DNA of 64,000 nucleotides from Tritrichomonas musculus (taxonomy: Eukaryota > Parabasalia > Tritrichomonadida > Tritrichomonadidae): positions 744,001 to 808,000 of the forward strand of contig JAPFFF010000058.1 in the NCBI GenBank assembly GCA_039105265.1, in the 5' to 3' direction. Positions 29,495 to 41,031 of the stretch are shown here, one piece after another; position 1 is the first letter of the stretch, and each line of letters starts with the position of its first letter. The position numbers were made by a program, and so were the translations under genes. The notes beneath the pieces were generated by a model. The model had not been told where the DNA came from. It searched no databases and worked only from the letters and a program-made list of their open reading frames with translations.

Positions 29495-30184
29495 CTACAT
29501 TTCTATCACTCCATTCACAATATTAATTACATGTAGTCTTCTTCTATCTATTGTAGCAACTACTGCTCCATTATATAGTACTTGTGTTATTTCTTCCCCA
29601 GTTGTTTCATCTAATGTGTCATTAAAAGCTAAAAGATTACCATGAGAATAAATATTATCCATTAGTTCTCCTCTTTGTTCATCACTCATTTGTTCTATCA
29701 TTCTTGCAGTTATTACTGGTGTTGTTCCTGGTACAGTCCAAGTATCTGTTGTGGCAACAAGGTCATAATGTTGATATCTAACTCCATTTGCATTTACTTC
29801 TATCTGTGAATTTATTCCTACAAATCGTACTTGACCTCCACTAATATTTGCTGTAGTTGGTGCTGAATAGTCAATAGTAGCAACAATTGGGTCAATAGTC
29901 TCTCCTCTATGATCAATAATATTTATCCATGCTTCCATTGTTTGGTCATTCAAGTAAGGTTCTAATCCAATATCTCCATTTTGTACAAATTGTAAATTTA
30001 ATCTGTCTTGCATAGATAATTGTTCAATATCTCTCGCTGTGTATGTTGTTCCTTCCCATTCTATTGACCAATTATTATCTGTAGCTCTATGTATTCTATC
30101 TGCCATCTCTATATCAGCTGGTCTTATTAGAGTCCTTCGTTGAAATACATTATTATGGATAATGAGTTGGTCATTATAAAACAA
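29495..30184 (-). pseudogene. Polinton fossil part: fibre-tail-like stretch
   Basis: A 229-codon stretch rich in Thr, Ile and Asn with beta-strand-like alternation and two related motifs, TARDIEQLSMQDRLNLQ and TARMIEQMSDEQRGELM, spaced about 110 residues apart. The same motif type (TLEDIADMTRAERNALV) occurs in the adjoining 30127-31272 stretch, so this is a repeated module. Function is unknown. Confidence 0.45.
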
Positions 30185-31272
30185 ATCATATACATTAAAC
30201 CACTCTCTTCCATGATATTGGATACGTAATATTTCAGGATGACTAGAACTAATGCATTTCGTTCTGCTCTTGTCATATCTGCAATATCTTCTAAGGTATA
30301 CTGGATTCCAGATATATCGATAACAGGAACTCGATTCCTAAGTGCAATCGTAGTAAAAGCTGTATTTGTCATTGTAGTCTGTGGTACAGTTATATCTGTT
30401 CGAATCTCATCTGTTTCATCTGTAACAACCAGTGGCTGAACTTCTCTATGAGTTCTCACTAATGATTGCTCAGTGGTTGTGATAGTATTTGTTGCATTAT
30501 CAGTATCATTATCAGTTATTGTAATCGAGGATGAATTAATATTTAATGTTTCAGTTCCATTTGTATCTGGTCTATTCCTAAAGAAGTGTAAGACATTCGA
30601 ACCAAGTGTAGCAATAGCATTTCCTAACTGAGTCAGTGCATGTGTTGTCGAAAGGACAACCTGTGTAGCTGAGAATGTCGAAATAGCTCCAGCAATAAGA
30701 TTTTGAACAGTTGTTGTTGTGGGTAAAAATCTTTCCATAGATATCTTATCAGCCTTCAAATCAACATTCACCAAAAACTTACCTTGAAAGCCACTACCTC
30801 CATCACCTGGATATCCACCACCGCCACATCCTCCACCGTTTCCTCCTGGACCTGCTGGGAAAGGTCTTGTTTGATATGTATTAATATTTACAGAGTTATT
30901 GGACATATTTAATGTTGAAAGGGCACTTGCAATACAAACTGTTGATGCCAAAATATTTAATATACTATTCGCAACTGCTACACCTTGTTTAATACTATCA
31001 GTATATTCATTATACATGGCTTGAATTCTCATTTGTTCAACTAGATTATCAACTGTCTGTTTTAATATAGAATAATCATAGGATAATATATCTGTGATTC
31101 CACCAACAACATTTAAGTCTCGACGCATAGTCATGATATTATCAGCCCATATAATCTTTGATGAATAAATATTATAATCTGTCGATATGGTAGTGCGTTT
31201 TCTTGGGTCTGGCTCTACTTCATAAAATTGTTGTTGAATAATTATATCGAATGGATAAACTTTTACATCCAA
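30127..31272 (-). pseudogene. Polinton fossil part: fibre-like protein set B
   Basis: This is a paralogue of set A. FDIIIQQQFYEVEPDP, STDYNIYSSKIIWADNI and TMRRDLNVV correspond to segments of the 27674-28789 stretch. It adds a Gly-rich tract (PGGNGGGCGGGGYPGDGG) and a Thr/Asn-rich region absent from set A. A neighbouring stretch at 31372-31671 resembles the head of set A. Confidence 0.5.
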
Positions 31273-31371
31273 ATCAAATAATTCTTTCTCTATATATATT
31301 CGAATGTTCTTATGATTAAATCCTTCAATGACTTTAATGGAATGCCTTTTTTCTCGATGATAATTAAATGA

Positions 31372-31671
31372 TCAGAGACAAGGATTTGACCCATAGGTAT
31401 TCATAACACCTGAATTAATACAATGAGTAGGATGACAATCCCATTTTAATTCAGTTATGTTTCCATTAATATTTAGGTCAGCATAAACATATAATCCATC
31501 ATCTGCATTTAATCCACTTGGTGCATCAACATACATTCTAGCTTGTTCATATTTATATCCATCTTGAGTAAAAGTATCTGAACCACTTGAATCAAAAGTT
31601 GCAATTATTCCTTCACTTAATATGGTTCCATCTTTCTTAACAACCCTCCAATTAGTAATATAATCTTTCAA
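31372..31671 (-). pseudogene. Polinton fossil part: head-like stretch of set B
   Basis: A 99-codon stretch with DGYKYEQARMYVDAPSG, comparable to the DGYDIEAIRCYKMNNA segment at the start of set A. It is taken as a relic of the same kind of head domain. Confidence 0.4.
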
Positions 31672-32460
31672 GATATGAGCTTAATTATCATCATCAGTTA
31701 AATCTTCCTTTATTGTTCCTTTTATCCATCTCCCAATTCTTTCGTTACGTTTGATTGTTAAAGCAGGCGCACCGTCATTTGTGTTCATGTATGATATCTT
31801 TTCTGTACTAATGTTTTGACAATTATTTCCTGTCCAATTTTTACCATCCGATGTTAATTCCCAGTTATGACCAAATAGATAGTCTTTGAATCTAATACTA
31901 AATTTAGTGGTATGTCGTAATCTTTATCAATATCCCATCTCATACAATAATAATTGGATTCTTCATACATCTTAGATGGTCTATATAAAATATAACTGGT
32001 CTGATTCCTTCAAGGTAAAATACTTGGAGTCAGTTGATGGAGTAGAGGGAACAACTGCACTAGTATTTTCATAGATTGCTTGATATTTGGAGACCAATGA
32101 GTTATATTGATTTCGAAATACTTCTAATATATTATCATCAATCTCAATTACAATTTTATTCCCATCAGGGTCAACAATATCAAAGCTATTTTCATCATCA
32201 GTATTAGCAACGTCATTATCATCAACTTCAAGTGTACGAGCATGAGGAGCAGGAGGATGTCTTGTAATCTTATTTAAAATCCATTGGGCACCTCTTCCTA
32301 TTGGATCAAAAAATGCAGCTATTAGAATTACACATAAACAAAATGCACCAACACCTATACCCCCAGCGATTGTACATACAAGTATTATATAAACAAACAG
32401 AATTAAATCAGAATAACCTCCTATATATTGCCAAAATTGAGCATCTATCCAATCTCCGCC

Positions 32461-33936
32461 TTACTCTATAATATCATTAACTAACTTCGGGTAGTTCTTG
32501 ATAAAATCAACTATGTAGTGCCATAAGTTGCTCCAAAATAATGTAAATGAGCTATATGCTATTTTAATCATTCGAATTCCTTTATTCTTTAATTCATCAA
32601 TTTTGTTATTAAGTCTTGGTGTCAATTCTTTTATCTCATCAATGACCGGATGCAAATCTACATCGTTAAAGTCAGCATCTCCATCTTCTCCTCCAATATA
32701 AAAGATTACCCCCACTTTTTCATTATCTTTAACAGCTTCATCACCAATATTCACAATACTATCAACGCCATACCAGATATAATAAAATAAGTTATATATA
32801 ATCTTCATAAATTCTTTTGTTGCAAAAGCAATTGTTTTATAAGTTAATTTAAAAGGCAGTTTAGCAAGATATAGAGTAGTTGAAATTATATTATACAATA
32901 AGTCTTTTATCCATCCTATTGTCTTTTTACTATATAACCAAAACTTGGATACATTAATTGTGAATTCTTCAGGGGCATTATAAACTGGAATCCTATCTGG
33001 AAACAAATTCTTTAATTCATCAATAGTGGGAATTTCATAAACCATATCTTCTTGGTTAACTAACTCATCTGGCGGAGTTGGAATAGGAAGAGGTGTAGGT
33101 TCTGGAGTCGGTGTAGGCGTAGGTTCTGGAGTAGGTGTAGGCGTTTCATCAATTTCTATTTTAACCTCATGTATTTCTGGTTTACCTGTTGTTTTATTTA
33201 TTAGGCACATTGAAGTATTACCACCTGTTAAGTTTAAGAGGGTCCCATAACTTATAGTTTGGTACTTTAATGCATCTATCCATTTAGTTGTTTTATCAGC
33301 AAAGTCTTTCATGTTATTTATCTTTGTCTCATTGACATCAAAGATAGTTTCATTAGTAGTTTCACTAACTTTTAAATCTACATATTTAATGGGCTCAATC
33401 TCAGTAAAATCAACAGTATTATTTTTAATCCACTTTGATATATTAACATTACTTGTACTTAATTCTTTTATTATTGTTTCCATGTTTTTGGTTATTATTT
33501 TATCTGTTCCATAGGTAATTGCTTGGGTAGTTTTATCTACATGCTGTACAATTATTTCTAAGTCCTTTAATGTATTCATATCAATTCTTGGTACATTTGC
33601 ACTATTAACATCGTCTATATTTTGAATCATTAAATTCATAACCTCTAGCATACCTTTTTGATTCTGTGTATGTGCTTCTATTAACTTCTTATATGTACTA
33701 ACATCATATTCTTCTTCTATTATATCTTTATCACTTATCTCTCCAGTAAAATATTTTAAGGTAGCTCCATGTGCAATACCAGAATCTACATCTTCCCTCA
33801 TTTTGGTTAAAAAGACTTCTAAATTTTTAGCACCGTCTCTTAATCTTTCATATAGTTTATTGAGACCAGCACAATATTGTATTTTTGTCGTTAGTGTACC
33901 ATCAGTATTCCATGTATATATACCTTTACCTCCCAT
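32461..33936 (-). pseudogene. Polinton fossil part: membrane protein with Pro-Thr-Glu repeat
   Basis: A 491-codon stretch. It has a helical N-terminal half, then a central repeat of TPTPEP units (about 265-285), then a C-terminal part with hydrophobic segments flanked by basic residues (IYNLFYYIWYGVDSI). Mavericks of trichomonads carry several conserved genes of unknown role; this is presumed to be one of them. No virion role can be assigned from sequence. Confidence 0.45.
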
Positions 33937-34176
33937 AATGTTAAGAGCACCAAAAGACTCTAGCCCATTTTTTCCAGATAGTCACTAACCAATTTTATGT
34001 CTATCTCTCACTTATTATATAAGCAACTGAATTTTGGATAATCATCAGGGTTTCCACCTCTTATGATATCTATGTTGTTTTCATCATTAACACTTGTCTC
34101 TATGTCTTTGTCTTTGAGCATCTCTGCTTCTCCTTCTAGTAAAGAATAAAGTGTAATTGACATTTTATATTAATAA

Positions 34177-34914
34177 ATGTTAGTATCTGTACAGAGAACA
34201 AATGCAGATGAATATAATAAGGTATCAGTTAATTTAGATATACCTTGGAAGTGTAAATATGTCAAGTATTATGTATCTTCAATTAGCACCTTGAGCAACA
34301 TTCTGTTAACCAATGATGAAAATTATATTGAGATGTTAAGTGTATCAAAACCTATTCAAGTCTATTTTCGAACTCCTAAATTTCCTTATACAATCAAAGA
34401 ATTACAATCGGTATTAAATGTAATGTTTTGGTTTCAATGGGAGTATAATCAAGAAACAAGAACATTCCAAATAAAAACCACAATTAAGACTACCATAACG
34501 TCTTTAACTCATCGAGCTGCATTAGTAACTTGTCTTTATAATACTCCATTGCCTTTAGAGTTACCTGCTAATACAACCTATATAATAAAAGATATACCAA
34601 TATTAAATCATACTAAGTTGTATCTAGTATCACTAGAAGGTAATGCCATTTACTCGAATATAGGAGAACAACAATATACACCTTCAGTCATTGGTAGTAT
34701 CAACACCTTCACTTTAGATAATAAACCACTTATATATGATTTCGAAACTGAAAGTAAACCATTTAAAATAAAAACATATACAGATTCATTAAAGTTTTTA
34801 GAATTAAGTTTAGTAGATTTCCAATATCAGCCGATTTTGTTAAAAAGTCCTTTGTTCATAACTATCAAAATTAAACCATCTAACTCGACTGATATCAATG
34901 ATGTTATAACTTAG
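34177..34914 (+). pseudogene. Polinton fossil part: minor-capsid (penton-like) candidate
   Basis: A 245-codon stretch on the opposite strand from its neighbours, rich in beta strands. The C-terminal part (YTDSLKFLELSLVDFQYQPI then LLKSPLFITIKIKP) has the form seen in single jelly-roll minor capsid proteins of Polintons, where a strand with LDFRL-type pattern precedes the last strand. It overlaps the polymerase stretch tail to tail by 11 bp. The family call is inference. Confidence 0.45.
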
Positions 34915-35326
34915 TAAACCTTAGAGTACGTGCAAATTTAGGAAAGTTGGTTTGTTGAAATGTCTTTGACTTCCTGAATGCATTCGAACCATCTAATAAG
35001 TTAAATGTCATGCTTTCTCCTTCATGCATCCTTTCATAAAGTTCTTCAACTGAGATACCCATCCTTTTGCACTTGTTGAGAATAACTTGTTTTGGAATTC
35101 CTTTGAGTCTAATATGATATCCTTCATTTCCTTGTTCATCAACCAAGATATCGAGGTAGCTCTTTTTACCGAGAGCAATGAGTTTTCTTGAGTGTATTTC
35201 TTTATGACTACCTTCGAACTCATCGAAGTCATTATGGAACTGACACATATTTTTTCCAATAAGAGGTTGATGATAATACTGGAATAACTCAGCTATCCTT
35301 GGTACATCTTTTTCAAGTACATGCAT
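34904..35326 (-). pseudogene. Polinton fossil part: protein-primed DNA polymerase B, C-terminal piece
   Basis: A 140-codon stretch. The segment KKSYLDILVDEQGNEGYHIR followed by LKGIPKQVI matches the thumb-side motif of protein-primed B-family polymerases (Lys-x-Tyr, then Lys-Gly-Ile-Pro), the hallmark replication enzyme of Polintons. Only this C-terminal part is present; exonuclease and polymerase motifs are not in the window. Confidence 0.65.
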
Positions 35327-35340
35327 ACTGTTATAGATAC

Positions 35341-35697
35341 AATACTATATTTAAGTTATTCTCCTCAAGATCTTTTTTTATATATAACTTAAAAGTCAAC
35401 TCACATATACTAAATGGAAACTTAGGAAAGAAAATTAATTACAGTGTTAATAATTAAGATAATTAAGATATATTTTTTTATTTTTATAAACTTTTTGAAG
35501 CGGCCAAAATCTCAGTACCAATTATTTTCACTTTTTGAGGCAATTTTATTTTATTTTCTCTTCATTTCTTTTGAATTTTGACTTTTTTGAGAACTTTATT
35601 GGTACTGAGTTTTTGGTTCCAGTTTAAAATATTAGGTAAGATATCACATTATTATATTAAATAAAAAGTATTAAGACTTTAATTTAAATTATTCGTA
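35341..35697. repeat. Intergenic with short inverted-repeat element
   Basis: An inverted repeat spans about 35503-35620. The left arm contains CCAAAATCTCAGTACCAAT and the right arm is its near-perfect inverse, ATTGGTACTGAGTTTTTGG. Close to the arms lie CTTTTTGA-type motifs. No target duplication was found. The rest is AT-rich. Confidence 0.6.
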
Positions 35698-37977
35698 TTA
35701 TTCTTTGATTTTTGGTGAACTTTTGGGTATCTGATTAATTTCTGAATTACTGCATGTGCCTATAAGATTTGAATAATTAAACATCGATTCGACATGTCTA
35801 TGGTCAGCTGCCATCTTGAAATATTGAGCTGCTTCAGTTTGATTAACATCATCTATATCATCTCCAAACAAAGATTCATCTATGTTTGTAGAAACAATAT
35901 CATTAGCTTTTTTTTCTCTATCCATTTGTTTCATTTTTCTTTTAAAAACCTTCAAGACATTCTTTATTATGAATCCATTAAGATCGCTCCCTTTCGGAAC
36001 TTGTTGTTTTTTAATAAGTATATTTCCAAATGTTTTATTTAATATTAAAAAAGAATTATCGTTATTTTCATTAATAATTTTCTCTAAATGAGAACGAATC
36101 ATGTCATTCATTTGAGATTGAAATTGCTTTAAATATGAATTTTTGTAAAAGCAAGTTTTTTTCTTTATTGTGTCACTTTTTTGTGGCATGCTTTTTGATT
36201 TTTGAGTTGAAATAATGTTTCGACACATTATTTTACAGCCTTCTAATTTTCTCTGAATATAGATTTCAGAATGACACTGCTTTTCAAATATATACTTCAT
36301 CCATGATTCATAATTTTGCATTTGCTCATCTTCCACACTTAAGCGATATATTTTTCTCAAGAAGAATAAGAAAAAGCTGTCTGGTGTAAATGGGAAATAA
36401 TCTTTTCCTTTTTATCATACATTTGTATTAACACCACCTATGCTTTTCCTTCCATACATAATCCTCTTAATTTTTAAGTGATTCAAAAAGTGGTATATTA
36501 AAATTGTTTTAGATATTGAATACAAAATATTGAATAAAGTGTGTTTGAATTTACAGTCAACACATACTCCACCATAAAAACATTCAACAGGATAAGTACC
36601 CATATGGAATAAATTAGTTTCTGGACGATCCATACAGATATATAAGGGCAATCGTTTTTGTTCCCAGACAAACCTAATCAAATTTGTTCCCACTAATCAA
36701 TTAAATTGAGCTTATAAAAAAAATATAGATAAGATTTTATGGTCCAAATTTTTCTCAGTGTCTTTGCCTCGACCGCGGGGTCTCGGCTCCGCCTTCGCTA
36801 CGCTCAGGCTTCGCTCGACACCCGCTTGAGGAAGTAGAGACACTGGGGAAATTATGGAAAAATATAAAATCTTTCCTCTTTTTTTTAAAAAAATCAATAA
36901 TTGACCTTGGGAACAAATTTGACTATGTTTGTCTGGGAACAAAAACGATTAATCGATATATAATCCGATTATAGTATTTAATAAACGAATAAAAGCCATG
37001 CGTGTCGTAATTGTTCTAATATAATCAATTTGATAAAGAAATAAAGAATGAATTCTAGATGAACTGGATTTTCAAACTTTATTCCCATTATTTCCAATAA
37101 ATTATCAATATTGTTTACATCAAATAATGAATTTTTTATAGTTTGCAATTGAGGCTTAAAAAGCAATTTTAATGTTTTTTCACACGGAAGAGTAAACTCA
37201 TTTCTAACTAGGTAATAACAGAATCTAGAATTCATGAACAATATTGAAGTAAACATCTTGGTTTCTAGTTTATATTTATTTTGCTTACATCCTTGCGGCA
37301 AACTTATCATATCATTTCTAATGAGATTAATGGCATTATTATCCAATATCGTTTCTATACTTTCTTCTTCTTCTTCTTCGTACATATCATTATTATTAGA
37401 GAGTGAGTCGTTATTTCCTGCATTGCCATTTTGACCCAGCTGGTTCTCTGGAAGTGCGTGAATAGGATTGCCGAAAAAAAGATATAAATGATAAAAAGAT
37501 ATCCATGGCATTTATCATTTACAGTGAATGAATTAATGAATTTTATATTTTTCATATATTCCTTTAAGTTTAACAATTTATTTGCTTTTAACATTTCTAT
37601 GAACATTAAAGCAAATCGATGATATTTACGTTTCAATAAAATTAGAGAATAAAACAAATGTGGTAATTAAGACTTGCCAGTGATTAATGTTCCTATTAGT
37701 TCTAAAATAAGCTGCAATCTAAAAGAAGTCGATAATAATAATTCGTAGCATTCAAACAAGAAAATTGAAATAAACAGTTTTAAATAAACTTGCGTTTGTC
37801 TAAATATGTTTTGATAAGTACAAGAAAAGAATTTAATACTATTAATAACATTTACCATTCCATCTGATAATAAATCAATTCTATAATTAACTTCTGAAAT
37901 CTCAATTTCATACTTATTACAGTATGACATGGCTTCTTCGATAGGTGGATTGAGTACTTTCCTATCTGTTAATGGTA
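35698..37977 (-). pseudogene. Decayed host gene, Sel1-repeat tail, with a MITE inserted
   Basis: Five minus-strand open pieces read as one decayed gene. The 5' part (to 37977) opens without a usable early ATG: the frame starts just after a stop with APLPLTDRKVLNPPIEEAMS. Near 37500 the frame shifts: the coiled, basic NLKEYMKNIKFINSFTVND segment is followed in another frame by PWISFYHLYLFFGNPIHALP. A 309-bp element (36646-36954) interrupts the middle. The last piece (35698-36360, 220 codons) ends in AAQYFKMAADHRHVESMFNY, a Sel1-type helical repeat. The pattern of an N-terminal helical region and Sel1 repeats suggests a large lineage-specific scaffold or kinase-type protein, but no name can be given. 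Confidence 0.6.
36646..36954. mobile_element. Foldback MITE with G+C-rich core and 9-bp TSD
   Basis: The two halves are inverted copies: GGGCAATCGTTTTTGTTCCC and CAGACAAAC at the left pair with GTTTGTCTG and the inverse of AATCGTTTTTGTTCCC at the right. The flanks are an exact 9-bp repeat GATATATAA (36637-36645 and 36955-36963). The end GGG-AATCGTTTTT resembles the end of the 310-754 element, so both may belong to one Mutator-like group. The centre (36757-36846) is bounded by CAGTGTCT and AGACACTG and is strikingly G+C-rich, with several TTCGCT/CGCTACGCT units. It sits inside the decayed Sel1-type gene. Confidence 0.8.
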
Positions 37978-39694
37978 GAGGAGCATTTTATAGTTCATTT
38001 TAAAAAATAAATTTTGAAAGAAATATTAGAAAAATTTGAAATAATTTAATATTAATGAATATTCAAATATAATTTGTTTTTTTTATATCATAATTTAATA
38101 GGAAAGAGGTATTCATGTTAAGTGACTTAACGTCTTTTTGGATTTTAGAAATGCATTAATTCAATGACTATTAGAGTATAAATATTCTAATTTATAAAAA
38201 AAACATATAATTGCTCTATATTATCTTTGGCAAGCATTGCATTGTTAAAATATAAGAATTTTATTTTTTCAGATATATTAGAATTATTAGACTTTTTTTT
38301 AATAAGGATTAAAAATTCTTAAAAATTTTAATAAATATATAAAGAATTAAATATTGAGTTGGCTTTATATCTCATTTTAATAAATTCGATATTAAAAAAG
38401 CAAAGGATTTAACAAAAAAAAAACAAAAGAATTAATAAAAATCCAACCCAATTTTTTTTCCAGCCTAGCTTTTTGCTTTTATTTTTAATATATTAATTAT
38501 TGCGATTCATCTTAACATAAATTGCGATCAATAAGAAATTTATGTGTTTAATTTTGAGAAAATTGGTTTCCAACAATATCGATGTTTTTTTTGGGTGCAA
38601 AACGTCAAAATGTTCAAAAATCAAACAACAAAAAAAAATAATAAATTGAAATTTTACAGATATTGGATAAAATATATATTTCTAAATACATATATATATA
38701 TATAATAGAAAATGCCGATAATTTGAATCAAATAATTTGCTAAACATTTAAATAATTCTATTAATATTCATTTTTTCTAACAAATAAATCAAAATTAGCT
38801 TTTTTTCAAAGGATTTCACAAAAGTGATCACAAATTTTGTGAAAAACTAATATTTTTAAATAAATATTTTTTTTTTGAAATAAAAATAAGTTAATATCTA
38901 AATAATTTTTTATTTAAAATATTATTAATCGATATATGTTTTAATTTATAATTATTTAATGTCAGTATATATATATATTGAGATATTTTATATTGTTTTA
39001 TAGAAAATCTTTCATTTAAAATTCCAAATAAATATCAAAATATATTGAAAATAGTTTTTTTTTCTCACAAAAAAATGCTTAAGCAATATCTTGAAAATAA
39101 ACACATGGAATCATATAAAATTTGTAATTTATCTTAATTACATATTTTAAAAATAAAATAAATAAGTTAGAATTAAATTGCTAGGCTAGTTTTCTTCGTG
39201 AATACCTCTAATAGGAATATTTATATATATAAATATAGAATTATTATTTCAAAAGTCTAATTTCTAGTCAAAAATATAATACAAATTTTTTTTAGAAATA
39301 TCGTACATAAATTAAAAAATCTCTTGAATGGTTCACTTTTTGAGGGTGAAAAGCTCATAAAGTGAAAGCAATTCAGAGATTTACGAATTTTTCTCCACTC
39401 TTTTTAAAAATTGCACTCTCAAAAAGTTGTTACGGGAAATTCGTAAAATTTATAAAAGTAGGTAATAAAATTAAAACATCATTTTCATGTAGATATTTTT
39501 CATAATCTTATTTAAATAATATTGCAATTTTTTAGCATAGAAACAAAGAAAAGAAAAAACTTATTTTTTTTATTTTGATCGTTAAGGACAAATACCAAGG
39601 TTATTTAACTTTTTCATAGAATATTACCATTGAAATTTCAATTCTATGAGTTTTATCAATATTGAATGGTTTACGAAAAAATAGGAGACAAACG
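37978..39694. other. Gene-free AT-rich region
   Basis: No gene is seen. TA-dinucleotide tracts occur near 38689-38703 and 38968-38979. A small inverted repeat (TTTACGAATTT at 39380-39390, AAATTCGTAAA at 39438-39448) encloses a CTCAAAAAGTT motif. The region ends with the left target-site copy (39687-39694) of the next element. Confidence 0.5.
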
Positions 39695-40891
39695 AGAGGT
39701 CGTTCAGTGAAGTGATTTTAACGTAACTTTTTACTTTCAATCAACTTTTTACCAAAAAATATTTATCAAAATTTCCTAAAAATTATATAATCATAGTTTA
39801 TAGGATTATTCTGTTTTGTTAAATGCAAAATTGTAGTCAAATATGATTTTTTTAATTTTTGAAATAATATTAATCATTACTAATTTTATCTTTGAATTTT
39901 TAAGATTTTTAAGATTTAATAAGATATATTATATTATTATTCATATACTCGTTATACATATCTCGAATCATTCTATTTAAATGATTATTGGTCTCTGAAT
40001 TGCATTATTAGATAATTTCAGTTTTTTGACATCAAACATTATTCACCGGTTTTTGGTATTTATTCTTTTGGTTAGTTATTGTAATGTGATTTTATCTTCA
40101 GCTTTTTAGGAAATTTCTTCCTGTCAATTTTGCATTATAAAATTGCATTTTAAATTCCTATACAATTATATCCAAATTAAAGATTTTTATATATTTTAAT
40201 ATATTTATATATATATTATTAATTTGATTATTCAATTAATTTATCAAAAATTTAGATATTTATAGATATAGATTAATTTTTTTAATTTGAGAGTATTTTT
40301 CTGTTAAAATAATTTATTCAATATTTTTATTTATTTAATTGAAAAAATTGAATAACAATTATATTAGTTATTCAATCTTATAAATATATATATATAATTC
40401 CAATAATACTCTTAAAATGATTGTAATTTATAATAATCAATATTAATACTATATAATAATTCAATTAATCAACTAATATTTATGTTTTATTAAAGATATA
40501 AATAAATTATATAATTTTATTACACTTTTATTATAGAATAAAATATTTTTTTTGAATTTAGAAATTGAGAGGAAAAAAAATGCTTCTCAAATTATTTTTT
40601 TATGAAATAAACTAGTAAAAGTATGCAATTCTTAAAAAAATTCTTAAATAAATATAATAATGAATTATGAAAAATTAGAAAAAGTGTAATAAAAATAAAT
40701 TTTATCTTCTTGGTCAAAAATATGGTCAAGATTATTATTGCTTTTAATTGAATTATTAAAAATTAAAATATCTAAAAATCAGTAGGAAATTTTTTTTAAA
40801 TATTATTCTCTCTTTAAATTTATATATCATATAATAACATACTAAAAAATAATCTGTTTTTGAATTACTTTTTATAAGTTGAACGACCTCT
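39695..40891. mobile_element. hAT-like MITE (AGAGGTCGTTCA ends, 8-bp TSD)
   Basis: The ends are exact 12-base inverted repeats, AGAGGTCGTTCA and TGAACGACCTCT. They are flanked by a perfect 8-bp duplication GACAAACG (39687-39694 and 40892-40899). The 1197-bp interior is extremely AT-rich with no coding frame, so the element is non-autonomous. The AGAGG start and the 8-bp duplication match those of the 886-1792 element. Confidence 0.85.
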
Positions 40892-40962
40892 GACAAACGC
40901 CTTAAATAACAAATAAATAAAAACAAAAATAAAAATCTATTGCTTTTAACAATTCAAAAATA

Positions 40963-40997
<35 letters not shown>

Positions 40998-41031
40998 TAA
41001 ATATAAAAAACAAAATAAAATTAAACAAAAA

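Larger units (their letters stand above)
26769..35340. mobile_element. Polinton/Maverick fossil, incomplete
   Basis: A block of unusual genes, mostly on the minus strand, identified as the remnant of a Maverick/Polinton, a large virus-like DNA element known in many copies in trichomonads. The recognisable parts are the C-terminal piece of a protein-primed B-family DNA polymerase (34904-35326), a capsid-type jelly-roll candidate on the other strand (34177-34914), a membrane protein with Pro-Thr-Glu repeats (32461-33936), and two related sets of fibre-like and coiled-coil genes (27139-31671). A candidate left terminus begins AGTCGG at 26769 in a G+C-rich stretch. The integrase, packaging ATPase and most of the polymerase are absent. 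It is broken, with one half missing and at least half a dozen interruptions in what remains; frames of several hundred codons survive, suggesting moderate age. Both boundaries are approximate. Confidence 0.7.
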
